From Propionibacteriaceae bacterium (lineage in GTDB: Bacteria > Actinomycetota > Actinomycetes > Propionibacteriales > Propionibacteriaceae), in assembly GCA_031265875.1 (NCBI GenBank), contig JAISCA010000036.1, positions 1 through 64,000 of the forward strand: a DNA stretch of 64,000 nucleotides, given 5' to 3'. The notes beneath the pieces were generated by a model. The model was given only the letters and a program-made list of their open reading frames with translations, ran no database searches and was not told the origin of the DNA. The position numbers and the translations under genes were made by a program. This document shows, piece by piece, positions 48,949 through 57,974 of this stretch. Numbering within the stretch: the first letter of the stretch is position 1; each line of letters starts with the position of its first letter.

Positions 48949-51900
48949 GTGACCGTTAGTTTCAAGAAGATCACCGCCGGATCGGGCTACTTATATTTGA
49001 TCCAGCAGGTGGCCGTCGACGACGGTCGCAAGGGCCGCGCCAGTCTCGCGGACTACTACAACGAACACGGAGAAAGGCCGGGCAGGTGGTTCGGAAAGGG
49101 CCTGGCCGGCCTGTCCACGGACGAGTGGAAGAGCACGGCGACACCGGGCAGCAAGGTCACCGAGGACCAGATGAGGGCCTTGTTCGGAATCGGCATGCAC
49201 CCCGACGCTGAACCCATGATGAGGCGCGTTCTGGCCCGGAGAGGCTCCGAACGGAAAGCGATCCAAGCGGCGAAACTGGGCCGGGCCTTCATCACACCGA
49301 ACCACGATCCGGACCTGACCCCGTTCGAGCAGGCGATCAAAACGGCGTTCGAGGAGCACCGGGCGGCACTCGGTCTGGCCGACGACCAACCGATCCCGTG
49401 GGAGGACAGGCAGGCTATTTGGACCACGGTCGGCCGCCGAGTCTTTGAGGAAGTCAACGGCCGGCCAGCCAGGACGCCGCGTGAGTTGAACGGTTTCATC
49501 GCACGACAGACACGCGGCCCGAGGCAACCGATCGCGGGTTACGACATCGTCTTCAGCCCGCCGAAATCAGTCTCCATCCTGTGGGCCTTGGGTTCCCGCG
49601 AGGTCTCGAACCGCATCGCCGAGCTGCACGACCAGGCCGTCAAAGAGTCCCTGGAGCTGCTCGAATCCACCCTCCTCTACACCCGCGAGGGAACGAACGG
49701 GGTCTTCCAAGTCGAGACGAGAGGCCTCATCGCGGCGCTGTTCCAACACCGCGACAGCCGCGCCGGGGACCCCGACCTGCACACCCACGCCGCCCTTTCC
49801 AGCAAAGTCCAGACCCTCGACGGCAAATGGCTGACCATCGACGGCACCCTCATCTATCAGGGCATGGTGGCGGTGAGCGAGCACTACACCTCTCGTTTCA
49901 AAGAGCTGTTGGAGTCCGATCCAATGACGATGCTGCGTTTCACGCCTGTCTTCTCGCGGCCGGGGACGCCACCGATCTGGGAGATCGAGGGGATCGACCC
50001 GCGTCTGATCGAAGCTTTCTCATCCCGGCGCTGCGACATCGAGACCCGCCAAGAGGAACTCACACGGGACTTCCAAATCGTTCACGGACGCCTGCCGACA
50101 GCGGAGGAGGGACACGCTTTGGCGCAGCGGGCGACCATCGAGACCCGCCCGGCCAAGGGTTCCCCGCAGAGCTTGGCCCAGCTGCGGGAAGCCTGGATGG
50201 AAGCCGCCATCGAGGTCCTCGGATCGCCTGAGGCCGTCGCCGAGATGCTCGGCGTGGTCTTGGACCCGACCGAGTGGACGGGCCTCGACCGGGCGCCGAC
50301 CGTCCCGGACATGGCCCTCGCCGTCGACACGATCCTGCACCAGATCACCGACCGGAGGGCGAAGTTCACAGACCTCAACGTCATCGCCGAAGCTAGACGG
50401 TTTACCCGCCGATGGGCCGCGCACGAGTTCGCGTCCGTCGGTGCCGCGTGGGGCGTCGAAGCGTCTCTAGAGGCCATCGTCGACCTACTGACGGAGACCG
50501 CTTTGGCCAGCAGCGTCGACCAGTCCCGCCCAGAGATCGCCCCCGCGCCGGAGCCGATCCGACGCTCCGACGGCACCAGCCCTTACATACGGGCGCACTC
50601 CACCCTGTACACGACCGATTGGATATTGAACGCCGAACGGGTGATTCTGGACGCCGCCGGGCAGGTCGACGGGCGTGTGGCGCGGGACGTCGACGTCGCC
50701 GTCGCGCTGTTGCAGAACGAGGCTTCCGGGCGCCCGTTGAACCCGATGCAGCGCGAGCTGGTGGCGGAGATGGCGACTTCCGGGCGCCGGGTCCAGCTCG
50801 CTTTGGCGCCGGCCGGGAGCGGGAAGACGACCGCGATGGCCGCTCTGGCCTTGGCCTGGCGGTCGTCCGGCGGGAACGTCATCGGCCTGTGCCACCAAGG
50901 CAACGCGGTCGAGGCGCTGAGACAAGCCCTCGGAGACGGCTGCCCGTCCGGGACTATAGCGTCGATCACCAGAGCGAACCTGGAGGGTCGGCTCTCGACC
51001 GTTTTCTGGGCGCACGACGACCCCGCCCAGCCTGCCCTGGCCCGACAGATCGACCACCGGACCCTCATCGTGATCGACGAAGCGGCCATGGCCGGCACCG
51101 AGGACCTGGCGTTCCTGGTCGGCCTCGCGGCCCGTCGAGGGGCGTCCATCCGGCTCGTCGGCGACACCAAACAACTGGCCGCGATCTCCGCCGGCGGGGT
51201 GCTGCGCGACATCGAACGCGAATACGGCGGGGTCACTTTGGATGAACTCGTGCGCTTCCATGACCCCGCCGAAGGCGCCGCCACACTCGCGATCCGCAAC
51301 GGCGACCACGACGGACTCGGGTTCTATCTGGACCATGGCCGGGTCCACGCCGTGAACCGCGAGACGGTCGTCGACACAGTCTTCGACGCCTGGAGACGGG
51401 ACGTCGTCCAGGGCCGTGACTCCCTCATGATGGCGCTCCACCTCGACCTCGTGCGGGAGTTGAACCTGAGAGCGCAGGGTTGGCGGATCGCCGACGGGCA
51501 AGTCTCGAACCGGTTCGTCGCACGGCTCCACGACGACACTACAGCCGGAGCCGGCGACCTTATCGTGACCCGTCAGAACGACTCGACGTTGCGGCTCTCT
51601 CGCACCGACCACGTCTGGAACCGGGACCGTTGGCTCCTCAGAAATGTCAACCCGGACGGCAGCCTCGACGTCACCAGCCTGCGCTCCGGACGCCTCATCA
51701 CACTCCCCAGCGAGTACGTCGAAGAGCACGTCGAACTCGGATACGCCTCGACCATCGCCGGTTCCCAAGGGATGACGGTGTGGGGCGGACACACGATCTT
51801 CGACGGCACCGAGAACAGAAACTCTGGGTACGTGCCACTGTCCAGAGGCATGGCCGAGAACCATATCTACGTGCTCATGGACTCCGGCGACCCCGAGGGT

Positions 51901-54663
51901 AACGTCCACGAGGCCTCGACTTACGAGCTGACGCCAACCGAGATCCTGGAGCAAATCCTGGACCGCGACGGCGAGGAACTGTCCGCCACCGGCGCCTTCG
52001 TCCAGGCCCAGAATCCCTTCGAGCAGCTCGGCCACGACGCCGCCGCCTTCGCCCACGCGCTCCCGTTGGCGGCCCGGACGATCCTCGGACCGGAGAAACT
52101 CCAGCTCATCGCCGACGCCGCCGACCGGCTCATGGCCCGGAAGGGCTACGCGGTGAAGCTGTCGGAGTGTGACGCTTGGGAGCCCCTGTTGGACCGGTTG
52201 GTGATCCTCTCGGCCCAAGGCCTGGAGCCCATCGGTGTCCTGGCCGAGCGGATCGACCAGCGTGGCCTCGACGCCGAGCACGCCGACGAGCAGGCCCGTG
52301 ATTTCGCCGCCGTCCTGCATTGGCGGCTCGAAGACGACGTCCATTCGGCCGGTTCCGGCCCCATGGCTTGGCTCGATCCGATCCCCGAGCCGTTGGCCTG
52401 CGACGCGACCTGGGGTCCGTTCTTGAAGGCCCACGCCGCCGCCGTGCGGGCAGAAGCCGACGCCGTCTGGACGGCAGCGCTCGGTTGGCGGGCCGAGACC
52501 GCGCCCCGTTGGGCGCAGCCGTTCGTCGCCCGGCACCCCGAACTGGTCGCGCTCTGCGCCCAATGGCGGGCCGCCAACGCCATCCGTGACAACGAACTCG
52601 CGCCCGCCGGAGAACGCCCCACGGGCTTCTCCAGAAAGATCCGCCAGACCTGGGAGCGGCTCGATCGGCAGCTCCGCGAAGCCGCCGGCGCGGCCGTCCT
52701 CAACGAGCGGACCGGGGCTGTGATCACGGCCGGACGGTGGGACCACCTGGTCCCCGAAGCTGTCGTCTGGGACCCACTGTGGCCGTGGATCGTGGCCCGG
52801 TTGACCGACGCCGACGAGCGCGGAGCGGACGTCGGACCCGCCATCCGTCAGGCCATGGGACTGGACCGGCCGTTGCCCGACGACCACCCAGCGGCAGCTT
52901 TGTGGTACCGCGTCGAGCCGGTTGTCATGCCGTCTGAGCAAGCCATTCCCCGCGCCGTGTCGACCCGGCTGCGGCCGGCTTGGACGCCGATCCTGCTCGG
53001 CCGGTTGCCCTCCACGCTGCGGGCCTGGGTCGTCAACGACCCCAGTTGGGCGTCCCTCGTAGGCGCCGTCGGCAGCGTCCCGTCCGACCAGACGGAGGCC
53101 CTCATCCAGCTGGCCGTCGACGCCGCGACGGCCCAGCGGACTCCCGCCGACGCCCTCGCCGCCGTCATCGCCGGCCACATCCGCGCCTTCGCCAACCCGC
53201 CCCTGCCCGACCAAACCGGCTGGGACGAACCACCGCCAGACCACACCCCAGAAGACGAAGCCTGGCTCGCCCAGACCCGCCAAACCCAACCAGACCCACA
53301 GCCAGAACAGCATTTGGCCTCAGCGCCAGAGCCGAACGTCCCACCTGCCCACCCGACAGAGCCGACCGAACCAGACGACCCGGAGCGGCACGTCCGCGAG
53401 ACCGAGTTCGCCCCGCCCGACGATGCGACCGACCCGACGATCACCCCTGAACGACTCGTCGAACTCACCCTCAACGCCGCCGCCTACTACGCCGCCGCGT
53501 ACCCGAAGTCGCCGTCGACCCTATATATAAGGAGGCGGTTGGGCACGGATCTAATCAGCGACGACAGGTTCTGGGTCGGACACGCCCCGGACGAATGGAC
53601 CGCCCTGACCGACCATCTCCGTGCGACCGTGGGGGCCACGGACGAGGAGCTGGTGGCCGCCGGCCTGGCCAACTGGAACCGGCGCGGTCGCATCAACGAC
53701 GCCTTCCGCAACCGCGTCATGTTCGCGATCCGCAACCAAGCCGGGCAGATCGTCGGCTTCTCCGGCCGCGCCCTACCTGGCAGTCCTGACTCCGCGCCGA
53801 AGTATTACAACACGAGATCCACGGCGATCTTCCACAAAGGCGAGACCCTGTTCGGCGGCGAACTGCTCGAACAAGGGGCCACGGTCGTGATCACCGAGGG
53901 GCCGCTTGACGCCATCGCGGTCACGCTCGCCGGAACGCCCAAGACCCCGTTGGAGACTCCGGCGGTCGGTGTCGCTCTCTGCGGCACGGCCCTCACTCAG
54001 GAGCAGATCAGGGCGATCGACCCGTACGTCCGGGGTCGGGTGACGTTGGTCGCGACCGACACGGACGACGCCGGTTGGACGGCCGCCGAACGCGACCTCG
54101 GGCTCCTCGCCGCCACCGGCGCCGACGCGCGCCGCCCCCACATCACCGGGAAAGACCCCGCCGCGATGTGGACCACCGATCCCGAAGCCCTCCACCGAAC
54201 TCTCACCTGGCCGGACATCAACCCCGGCCTGGTCAGCCAGATCGTCGCCCGCCACGCCGACGACCTGGCCGCCACCAACCAGACCCGCCACTTGACCGAG
54301 GAACAGGGCGTCGACCCGACGACGGGCCTCGACCTCGGCCAAGTCGCCCGGCTCTCCCACCACGCCCAACACCTCATCGCGCTCCTCCCCCGCTGGCGTC
54401 GCGCCGACGAGGCCAGCGCCGTCGCCGATCGCATCGGCCTCGACCCCGCCGCCCTACTCGAAGCCGCCGAAGCCATCGGCCTGCCCGGCCCGGACCTGCC
54501 GGAGGACCGCGCCGATATAGACCACCGGAACATCGTGGTCGACCGCGCCCACGCGGCGGCGACCGGCGACCGGACCGCCCGGCCATCCCAGTCGTTCCGG
54601 TCGGACCCGTGGGAAACGCAGCCGACGGCCCCGGAGCCGTGGAGAGTCGACCCCGACCTGTAG
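48949..54663 (+). CDS. MobF relaxase-helicase-primase (TraA/TrwC-like)
   Basis: 1,904 residues from GTG 48949. Relaxase domain: candidate catalytic tyrosines in GSGYLYLIQQ (Y14, Y16), ASLADYYNEHGERPGRWFG, and the metal-binding HRDSRAGDPDLHTHAALSSK (about 268-287). Helicase domain: Walker A LAPAGSGKTTAMA (about 621), VIDEAAMAG, VGDTKQLAAISAGGVL and GYVPLSRGMAENHIYV. A Pro/Glu-rich linker (about 1,430-1,510) leads to a DnaG-like primase core (about 1,510-1,760) with a Toprim domain: VVITEGPLDAIAV (about 1,646) and LVATDTDDAG (about 1,700). It nicks oriT, unwinds and pilots the strand, and the primase may start the complementary strand in the recipient. At 53521-53535 there is an ATA-AGG-AGG rare-codon cluster that is also a TATATATAAGGAGG sequence. 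Confidence 0.93.
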   Translation: MTVSFKKITAGSGYLYLIQQVAVDDGRKGRASLADYYNEHGERPGRWFGKGLAGLSTDEWKSTATPGSKVTEDQMRALFGIGMHPDAEPMMRRVLARRGSERKAIQAAKLGRAFITPNHDPDLTPFEQAIKTAFEEHRAALGLADDQPIPWEDRQAIWTTVGRRVFEEVNGRPARTPRELNGFIARQTRGPRQPIAGYDIVFSPPKSVSILWALGSREVSNRIAELHDQAVKESLELLESTLLYTREGTNGVFQVETRGLIAALFQHRDSRAGDPDLHTHAALSSKVQTLDGKWLTIDGTLIYQGMVAVSEHYTSRFKELLESDPMTMLRFTPVFSRPGTPPIWEIEGIDPRLIEAFSSRRCDIETRQEELTRDFQIVHGRLPTAEEGHALAQRATIETRPAKGSPQSLAQLREAWMEAAIEVLGSPEAVAEMLGVVLDPTEWTGLDRAPTVPDMALAVDTILHQITDRRAKFTDLNVIAEARRFTRRWAAHEFASVGAAWGVEASLEAIVDLLTETALASSVDQSRPEIAPAPEPIRRSDGTSPYIRAHSTLYTTDWILNAERVILDAAGQVDGRVARDVDVAVALLQNEASGRPLNPMQRELVAEMATSGRRVQLALAPAGSGKTTAMAALALAWRSSGGNVIGLCHQGNAVEALRQALGDGCPSGTIASITRANLEGRLSTVFWAHDDPAQPALARQIDHRTLIVIDEAAMAGTEDLAFLVGLAARRGASIRLVGDTKQLAAISAGGVLRDIEREYGGVTLDELVRFHDPAEGAATLAIRNGDHDGLGFYLDHGRVHAVNRETVVDTVFDAWRRDVVQGRDSLMMALHLDLVRELNLRAQGWRIADGQVSNRFVARLHDDTTAGAGDLIVTRQNDSTLRLSRTDHVWNRDRWLLRNVNPDGSLDVTSLRSGRLITLPSEYVEEHVELGYASTIAGSQGMTVWGGHTIFDGTENRNSGYVPLSRGMAENHIYVLMDSGDPEGNVHEASTYELTPTEILEQILDRDGEELSATGAFVQAQNPFEQLGHDAAAFAHALPLAARTILGPEKLQLIADAADRLMARKGYAVKLSECDAWEPLLDRLVILSAQGLEPIGVLAERIDQRGLDAEHADEQARDFAAVLHWRLEDDVHSAGSGPMAWLDPIPEPLACDATWGPFLKAHAAAVRAEADAVWTAALGWRAETAPRWAQPFVARHPELVALCAQWRAANAIRDNELAPAGERPTGFSRKIRQTWERLDRQLREAAGAAVLNERTGAVITAGRWDHLVPEAVVWDPLWPWIVARLTDADERGADVGPAIRQAMGLDRPLPDDHPAAALWYRVEPVVMPSEQAIPRAVSTRLRPAWTPILLGRLPSTLRAWVVNDPSWASLVGAVGSVPSDQTEALIQLAVDAATAQRTPADALAAVIAGHIRAFANPPLPDQTGWDEPPPDHTPEDEAWLAQTRQTQPDPQPEQHLASAPEPNVPPAHPTEPTEPDDPERHVRETEFAPPDDATDPTITPERLVELTLNAAAYYAAAYPKSPSTLYIRRRLGTDLISDDRFWVGHAPDEWTALTDHLRATVGATDEELVAAGLANWNRRGRINDAFRNRVMFAIRNQAGQIVGFSGRALPGSPDSAPKYYNTRSTAIFHKGETLFGGELLEQGATVVITEGPLDAIAVTLAGTPKTPLETPAVGVALCGTALTQEQIRAIDPYVRGRVTLVATDTDDAGWTAAERDLGLLAATGADARRPHITGKDPAAMWTTDPEALHRTLTWPDINPGLVSQIVARHADDLAATNQTRHLTEEQGVDPTTGLDLGQVARLSHHAQHLIALLPRWRRADEASAVADRIGLDPAALLEAAEAIGLPGPDLPEDRADIDHRNIVVDRAHAAATGDRTARPSQSFRSDPWETQPTAPEPWRVDPDL

Positions 54664-54678
54664 GACGCGCCCTGACCG

Positions 54679-54773
54679 GTGTCCGGAAAGGTTCCATGAC
54701 GCACACGCCCGCCACCCACCCGAACCATCAGGCGCCCACGCGGGGACCGGGCGTCCGGAACCCGTGTCCGGAA
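54679..54773. repeat. three GYGTCCGGAA repeats upstream of the resolvase
   Basis: GTGTCCGGAA occurs at 54679-54688 and 54764-54773, and GCGTCCGGAA at 54751-54760. The last two form a 13-base tandem (GGTTCCGGACACG, GGTTCCGGACGCC on the minus strand). Serine resolvases bind such sites next to their own gene, so this may be its res site or operator. Confidence 0.45.
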
Positions 54774-54823
54774 CCAAACCGGCCCAGAACCGCATGTCCG
54801 ACCCTTTCCGTACGCTGACACCC

Positions 54824-55381
54824 ATGCTCATCGGCTACGCCCGCGTCTCCACAGACCTCCAGAACCCGACGCTTCAAACCGACGCCCTCACCACCGCCGG
54901 CTGCCAGCGGATCTTCACCGACCGCGCCTCCGGCCGACTCGATGACCGCCCCCAGCTCGAAGCCCTCCGCGGCTTCGCCCGCCCCGGCGACGTCGTCGTG
55001 GTCTGGCGCCTCGACCGGCTCGGCCGCTCCCTCGCCCACCTCATCCGGACCATGGCAGAACTCCGAGACGCCGGCGTCCAATTCAGGTCCCTCACCGAAG
55101 CCATCGACACCACCACCCCCGGCGGCGAACTCGTCTTCCACATCTTCGGAGCCATCGCCGAATTCGAGTCCAACCTCATCAGCCAACGCACCCGCGCCGG
55201 CATGGAAGCCGCCCGACGCCGAGGCCGGACCGGTGGCCGACCGACCTCCCTCAACCCGCTCCAACGAGACGCCATCGGCACTATGCTCGCCCAAGGCATG
55301 ACTATCACCGATGTCGCCAAGACCTTGAACACCTCCCGTGCCACTGTCTACCGCCAACTTGAGAAAGAAGGACGCCGATGA
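54824..55381 (+). CDS. serine resolvase/invertase
   Basis: 185 residues from ATG 54824. GYARVSTDLQNP carries the catalytic serine (S9), VVVWRLDRLGRSLAHLIRTM and GELVFHIFGAIAEFESNLIS follow, and the C-terminal HTH is GMTITDVAKTLNTSRATVYR, the full Tn3-resolvase/Hin layout. At this length it resolves multimers or inverts DNA; it is not a large integrase of the phiC31 type. The stop overlaps the DUF3800 start (ATGA), and both follow the relaxase gene in the same direction. Confidence 0.93.
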   Translation: MLIGYARVSTDLQNPTLQTDALTTAGCQRIFTDRASGRLDDRPQLEALRGFARPGDVVVVWRLDRLGRSLAHLIRTMAELRDAGVQFRSLTEAIDTTTPGGELVFHIFGAIAEFESNLISQRTRAGMEAARRRGRTGGRPTSLNPLQRDAIGTMLAQGMTITDVAKTLNTSRATVYRQLEKEGRR

Positions 55382-56277
55382 CAGCGCGACCGCGTAGGCC
55401 CGCGGCCTTCATCGACGAGTCCTACCGGGTGGGTGAAGGCCAAGGCTTCTACATCATGGCGGCGGCGGTCATCGACATCCAAGGGCGGGCCTTCGAACGG
55501 TTGAGAGCCGAGTTGAGCGTGATCGCCGCCCGATCCGCCAACGGCGAGATCCACGCCCAAGACATGGCCCGCCGCTCCGAGCACGAACGCCTGAACCAAG
55601 TCGAACGCCTCATCTCCGCCAGCCCAGCCGTCGCGCTCATCGCCACAGTCAAAGCCCCGGTCAGAACCGGCGCGGAACCAGCCCGCCAGCACTGCCTGGC
55701 CGACTTGGCGATAGAACTGACCCGGATCGGCGTCACCGACTTCCGCCTCGACACCCGTCGGAACCCGACACGACGCGCCACGCTGCTCTCCGATCCGAAG
55801 GACCGCGCGACCATCGAGGCCCTGACCCGAGCCGGCGACATCCCCCCAGTCAGGATCGCCCATGTCTCAAGCGCGGCCTCGCCCGGCATGTGGGTCGCGG
55901 ACACGGCCGCCTACGCGACGCATCGAACCCTGGCCAGACGGGACCCGTCCCGCTTGGCGACGCTGGCCTGGAAACTCGAACTGCGAGAGGCCCGACACCT
56001 GCCGATAGACCAACGCCAGCCCGGCCACCGGCCAATCTCACCCAGCACAGGCCTACAGCAAAGACTCGACGACGTGCGTCTCGTCGCCTCCAAACTCACC
56101 GCCGCCGCCGACAAAGACCGGGCCTACGCAACCGCCGATCAAACAAGACTGGACCAAGCCCTAGAACGGCTCCGCGCGGTGACCGAACGAGAAGCGGACC
56201 TCGCCCTACGCGACCGCCACTGGGAAGACCTCCACCATCGGCCGGCGCCAACCCTCGACGACCTCCTAGGGGCATGA
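55378..56277 (+). CDS. DUF3800 protein
   Basis: 299 residues. AAFIDESYRVGEGQGFYIMA near the N-terminus (the D-E-S signature), EIHAQDMARRSEHERLNQ, and MWVADTAAYATHRTLARRD, where the second acidic residue lies, match DUF3800, a family with an RNase H-like fold that is frequent on mobile elements. No activity is established for the family. It is translationally coupled to the resolvase. The C-terminus is a charged helical tail. Confidence 0.75.
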   Translation: MTARPRRPAAFIDESYRVGEGQGFYIMAAAVIDIQGRAFERLRAELSVIAARSANGEIHAQDMARRSEHERLNQVERLISASPAVALIATVKAPVRTGAEPARQHCLADLAIELTRIGVTDFRLDTRRNPTRRATLLSDPKDRATIEALTRAGDIPPVRIAHVSSAASPGMWVADTAAYATHRTLARRDPSRLATLAWKLELREARHLPIDQRQPGHRPISPSTGLQQRLDDVRLVASKLTAAADKDRAYATADQTRLDQALERLRAVTEREADLALRDRHWEDLHHRPAPTLDDLLGA

Positions 56278-56403
56278 CAACGAGATGGGACTGACGCGGC
56301 TCCGGAATAGACATCGGGCGGCGCGCCAGCCAACTACCCCTCCATCCTCCCGCTGCCCGTCACCGGGTTTGGAATTCCAGAGTCTCGCGGCTCCATCTCG
56401 TTG
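56278..56403. repeat. 11-bp inverted repeats bounding a 104-bp segment
   Basis: CAACGAGATGG (56278-56288) and CCATCTCGTTG (56393-56403) are perfect inverse copies. The region lies between the convergent DUF3800 and ssb genes and has no gene. It could form a long-range terminator structure or mark a small inserted or recombined segment. Confidence 0.45.
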
Positions 56404-56456
56404 AAACAACGGTACCAGAACCAGTGCCCGGCGGCCAAGGTCCCACCACGTAGCGT

Positions 56457-56819
56457 CTACCGGTCCTTCTCGACCGTGGTCCTTTGGCCGAGGAGGCTGA
56501 CGCCGATGAAGTCGGCGAAGACGCGCCGGGCTTGGCCGGTCGTGCCGTCCCTCCGGGCGAAGTCCTCGGTCCTCAGCGCGCCGGCGACGATCAGGTTGAC
56601 GTCGCCGCAACGAGTGGCCACGTCCACCAGGCGCTCGGCCGTCTCTCCGGTCAGATAGACGTCGTACCCGGTGGCCGACGCGGCGGCGGAGCCTCTTCTG
56701 CCGCCTGCCCTCCGGTCGTGGACGATGATCCGCGCCCAGCATGAGACTTTGCCGGCGTCGTCCGTTTTGAGTTCCGGGGTACCGGTCAGGCGACCGCTCG
56801 TGATGATGGTGGTGGGCAT
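56457..56819 (-). CDS. ssb: single-stranded DNA-binding protein
   Basis: 120 residues, OB-fold SSB. IITSGRLTGTPELKTDDAGK, VSCWARIIVHDRRA, YDVYLTGETAERLVDVATRC and GDVNLIVAGALRTEDFARRD follow the family, and FADFIGVSLLGQ ends the fold. It lacks the long acidic tail and the DDDIPF tip of housekeeping SSBs, typical of plasmid- or ICE-borne copies that coat the transferred strand. Confidence 0.85.
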   Translation of the reverse strand: MPTTIITSGRLTGTPELKTDDAGKVSCWARIIVHDRRAGGRRGSAAASATGYDVYLTGETAERLVDVATRCGDVNLIVAGALRTEDFARRDGTTGQARRVFADFIGVSLLGQRTTVEKDR

Positions 56820-56843
56820 GGCAGTGTCCTCTCTCTCGTCTTG

Positions 56844-57395
56844 TCAGCGGCCGAGCTGGTCGCAGCTCGACCAAGACCCGGTCCCGGTAGTGGCGGCGAT
56901 GGCCTCGGTCGCCTCATACGCCGCGCCGCGCGTCGGCGCAGGTTCGCTCTTGGGCCACCAGACTCCGGCCAGGCCCTCGGCTACCAGCCGGGCGCCGACG
57001 TCCACACCGCCCGTTTCGACGTAACGCAGGAGCCGCCCGTACCGGTCGACTGGGTCGCTGACCGGATCTTGGACCAGCGCGACCCTGGTCCCCGCCGGCA
57101 GGAGTTCCCGCAGCCGGTCCGTGGCGGCCCGCGCCCCGCACCCGTCCGGCGTCTCCGGGGCGTCCAGGCCGAGGAGACGCACCGTGACCCGGTCCGAGCC
57201 GATGGTCGCCTTGATCGTGTCGCCGTCCACGACAGCCGTCACCACGGCCGCCGCCGATCCGGGCTCAGGAGGGTCCGTGTCGGCACCGTCGTCGTGTGCG
57301 ACGCGCCAGGCGACCGCCAGGGCGAGGGCGACGAGGCAGACGAGGAGGGCCGACTGGGCGCGGCGTCGCCGGGGAGGACGGACGGTCCGTCTCAT
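56844..57395 (-). CDS. membrane-anchored thermonuclease (SNase-like)
   Basis: 183 residues from ATG 57395. A basic N-terminus (MRRTVRPPRRRRAQ) and one hydrophobic helix (SALLVCLVALALAVAW) place the rest outside. The nuclease domain has VVTAVVDGDTIKA, VRLLGLDAPETPDG (Arg and Asp of the active site) and DRYGRLLRYVETG. An extracytoplasmic nuclease in a transfer region may clear DNA or condition the envelope. It overlaps the upstream gene by four bases (ATGA). Confidence 0.87.
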   Translation of the reverse strand: MRRTVRPPRRRRAQSALLVCLVALALAVAWRVAHDDGADTDPPEPGSAAAVVTAVVDGDTIKATIGSDRVTVRLLGLDAPETPDGCGARAATDRLRELLPAGTRVALVQDPVSDPVDRYGRLLRYVETGGVDVGARLVAEGLAGVWWPKSEPAPTRGAAYEATEAIAATTGTGSWSSCDQLGR

Positions 57396-57862
57396 CGCCG
57401 AAGGCCGAGGCTTGGGCCGTCTTGTCGGTACAGGTCGGGGTGGCCGTCCCAGGCGTGGTCTCTGGCCATGGCGGCCAGGGTCGGGTCCGGCGCGTGTTCC
57501 CTGACGGGGGTGGGGGCTGGGCGGATGTGGCCGACGTTGGTTTGGGCCGCGCCGAGGGCTTCCCACAGCCCGTCCGCGTGACGGGCCGCCTCGCGGAGGC
57601 CCGTTTGGGCGGCGGCGATCCTCTGGCTGGCGTCGGACCCGTCGTCTGTCCCACCGGTCTCTTTGCCGGCCAGCGCCCCGTCGAGGCGTTTGAGCGTTTC
57701 TTCGAGGTCACAGGCGATGGCCCTCAGTTCTCCGAGGACGCGATGGATGTCGGGGGCGTTGTCGTCCTCGCTGGCCGTGACCGCGAGCGCGTGGACGTGC
57801 TCGGCAGCCTTCTTTGCCTCTTGGGCGGTGGTCAGCCCGTGGGCCTCGCTGATCGATGCCAT
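57392..57862 (-). CDS. unrecognised helical protein
   Basis: 156 residues from ATG 57862. SEAHGLTTAQEAKKAAEHVH, IHRVLGELRAIACDLEETLK and IAAAQTGLREAARHADGLWE form amphipathic helices spaced like a coiled coil. The tail is Pro-rich and ends in SLGLRR. No membrane segment. Coupled to the nuclease gene. Small helical proteins at this position in actinobacterial transfer operons are of unknown role. Confidence 0.65.
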   Translation of the reverse strand: MASISEAHGLTTAQEAKKAAEHVHALAVTASEDDNAPDIHRVLGELRAIACDLEETLKRLDGALAGKETGGTDDGSDASQRIAAAQTGLREAARHADGLWEALGAAQTNVGHIRPAPTPVREHAPDPTLAAMARDHAWDGHPDLYRQDGPSLGLRR

Positions 57863-57930
57863 GGTCGTCGTCCTTCCTGGGTCTGAGGTTCGTCCCATAC
57901 CTAAAGTCCTATCAGGCGGCCCGGACACCG

Positions 57931-57963
57931 GAGGCGGGCCGCTGAGAGCGGACGGCCCGCCTC
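57931..57963. terminator. 11-bp perfect hairpin
   Basis: GAGGCGGGCCG (57931-57941) and CGGCCCGCCTC (57953-57963) with an 11-base loop. It follows the stop of the gene at 57975-58613 on the minus strand and separates it from the helical-protein/nuclease/ssb group. Confidence 0.65.
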
Positions 57964-57974
57964 ATCGTCACCCC

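Noticed and set aside
50485..53313. 942-codon open frame on the minus strand inside the relaxase gene
   Set aside because: It is the antisense shadow of the MobF gene. Composition is Gly/Val/Arg-rich without any domain, and the relaxase, helicase and primase motifs on the plus strand are unambiguous.
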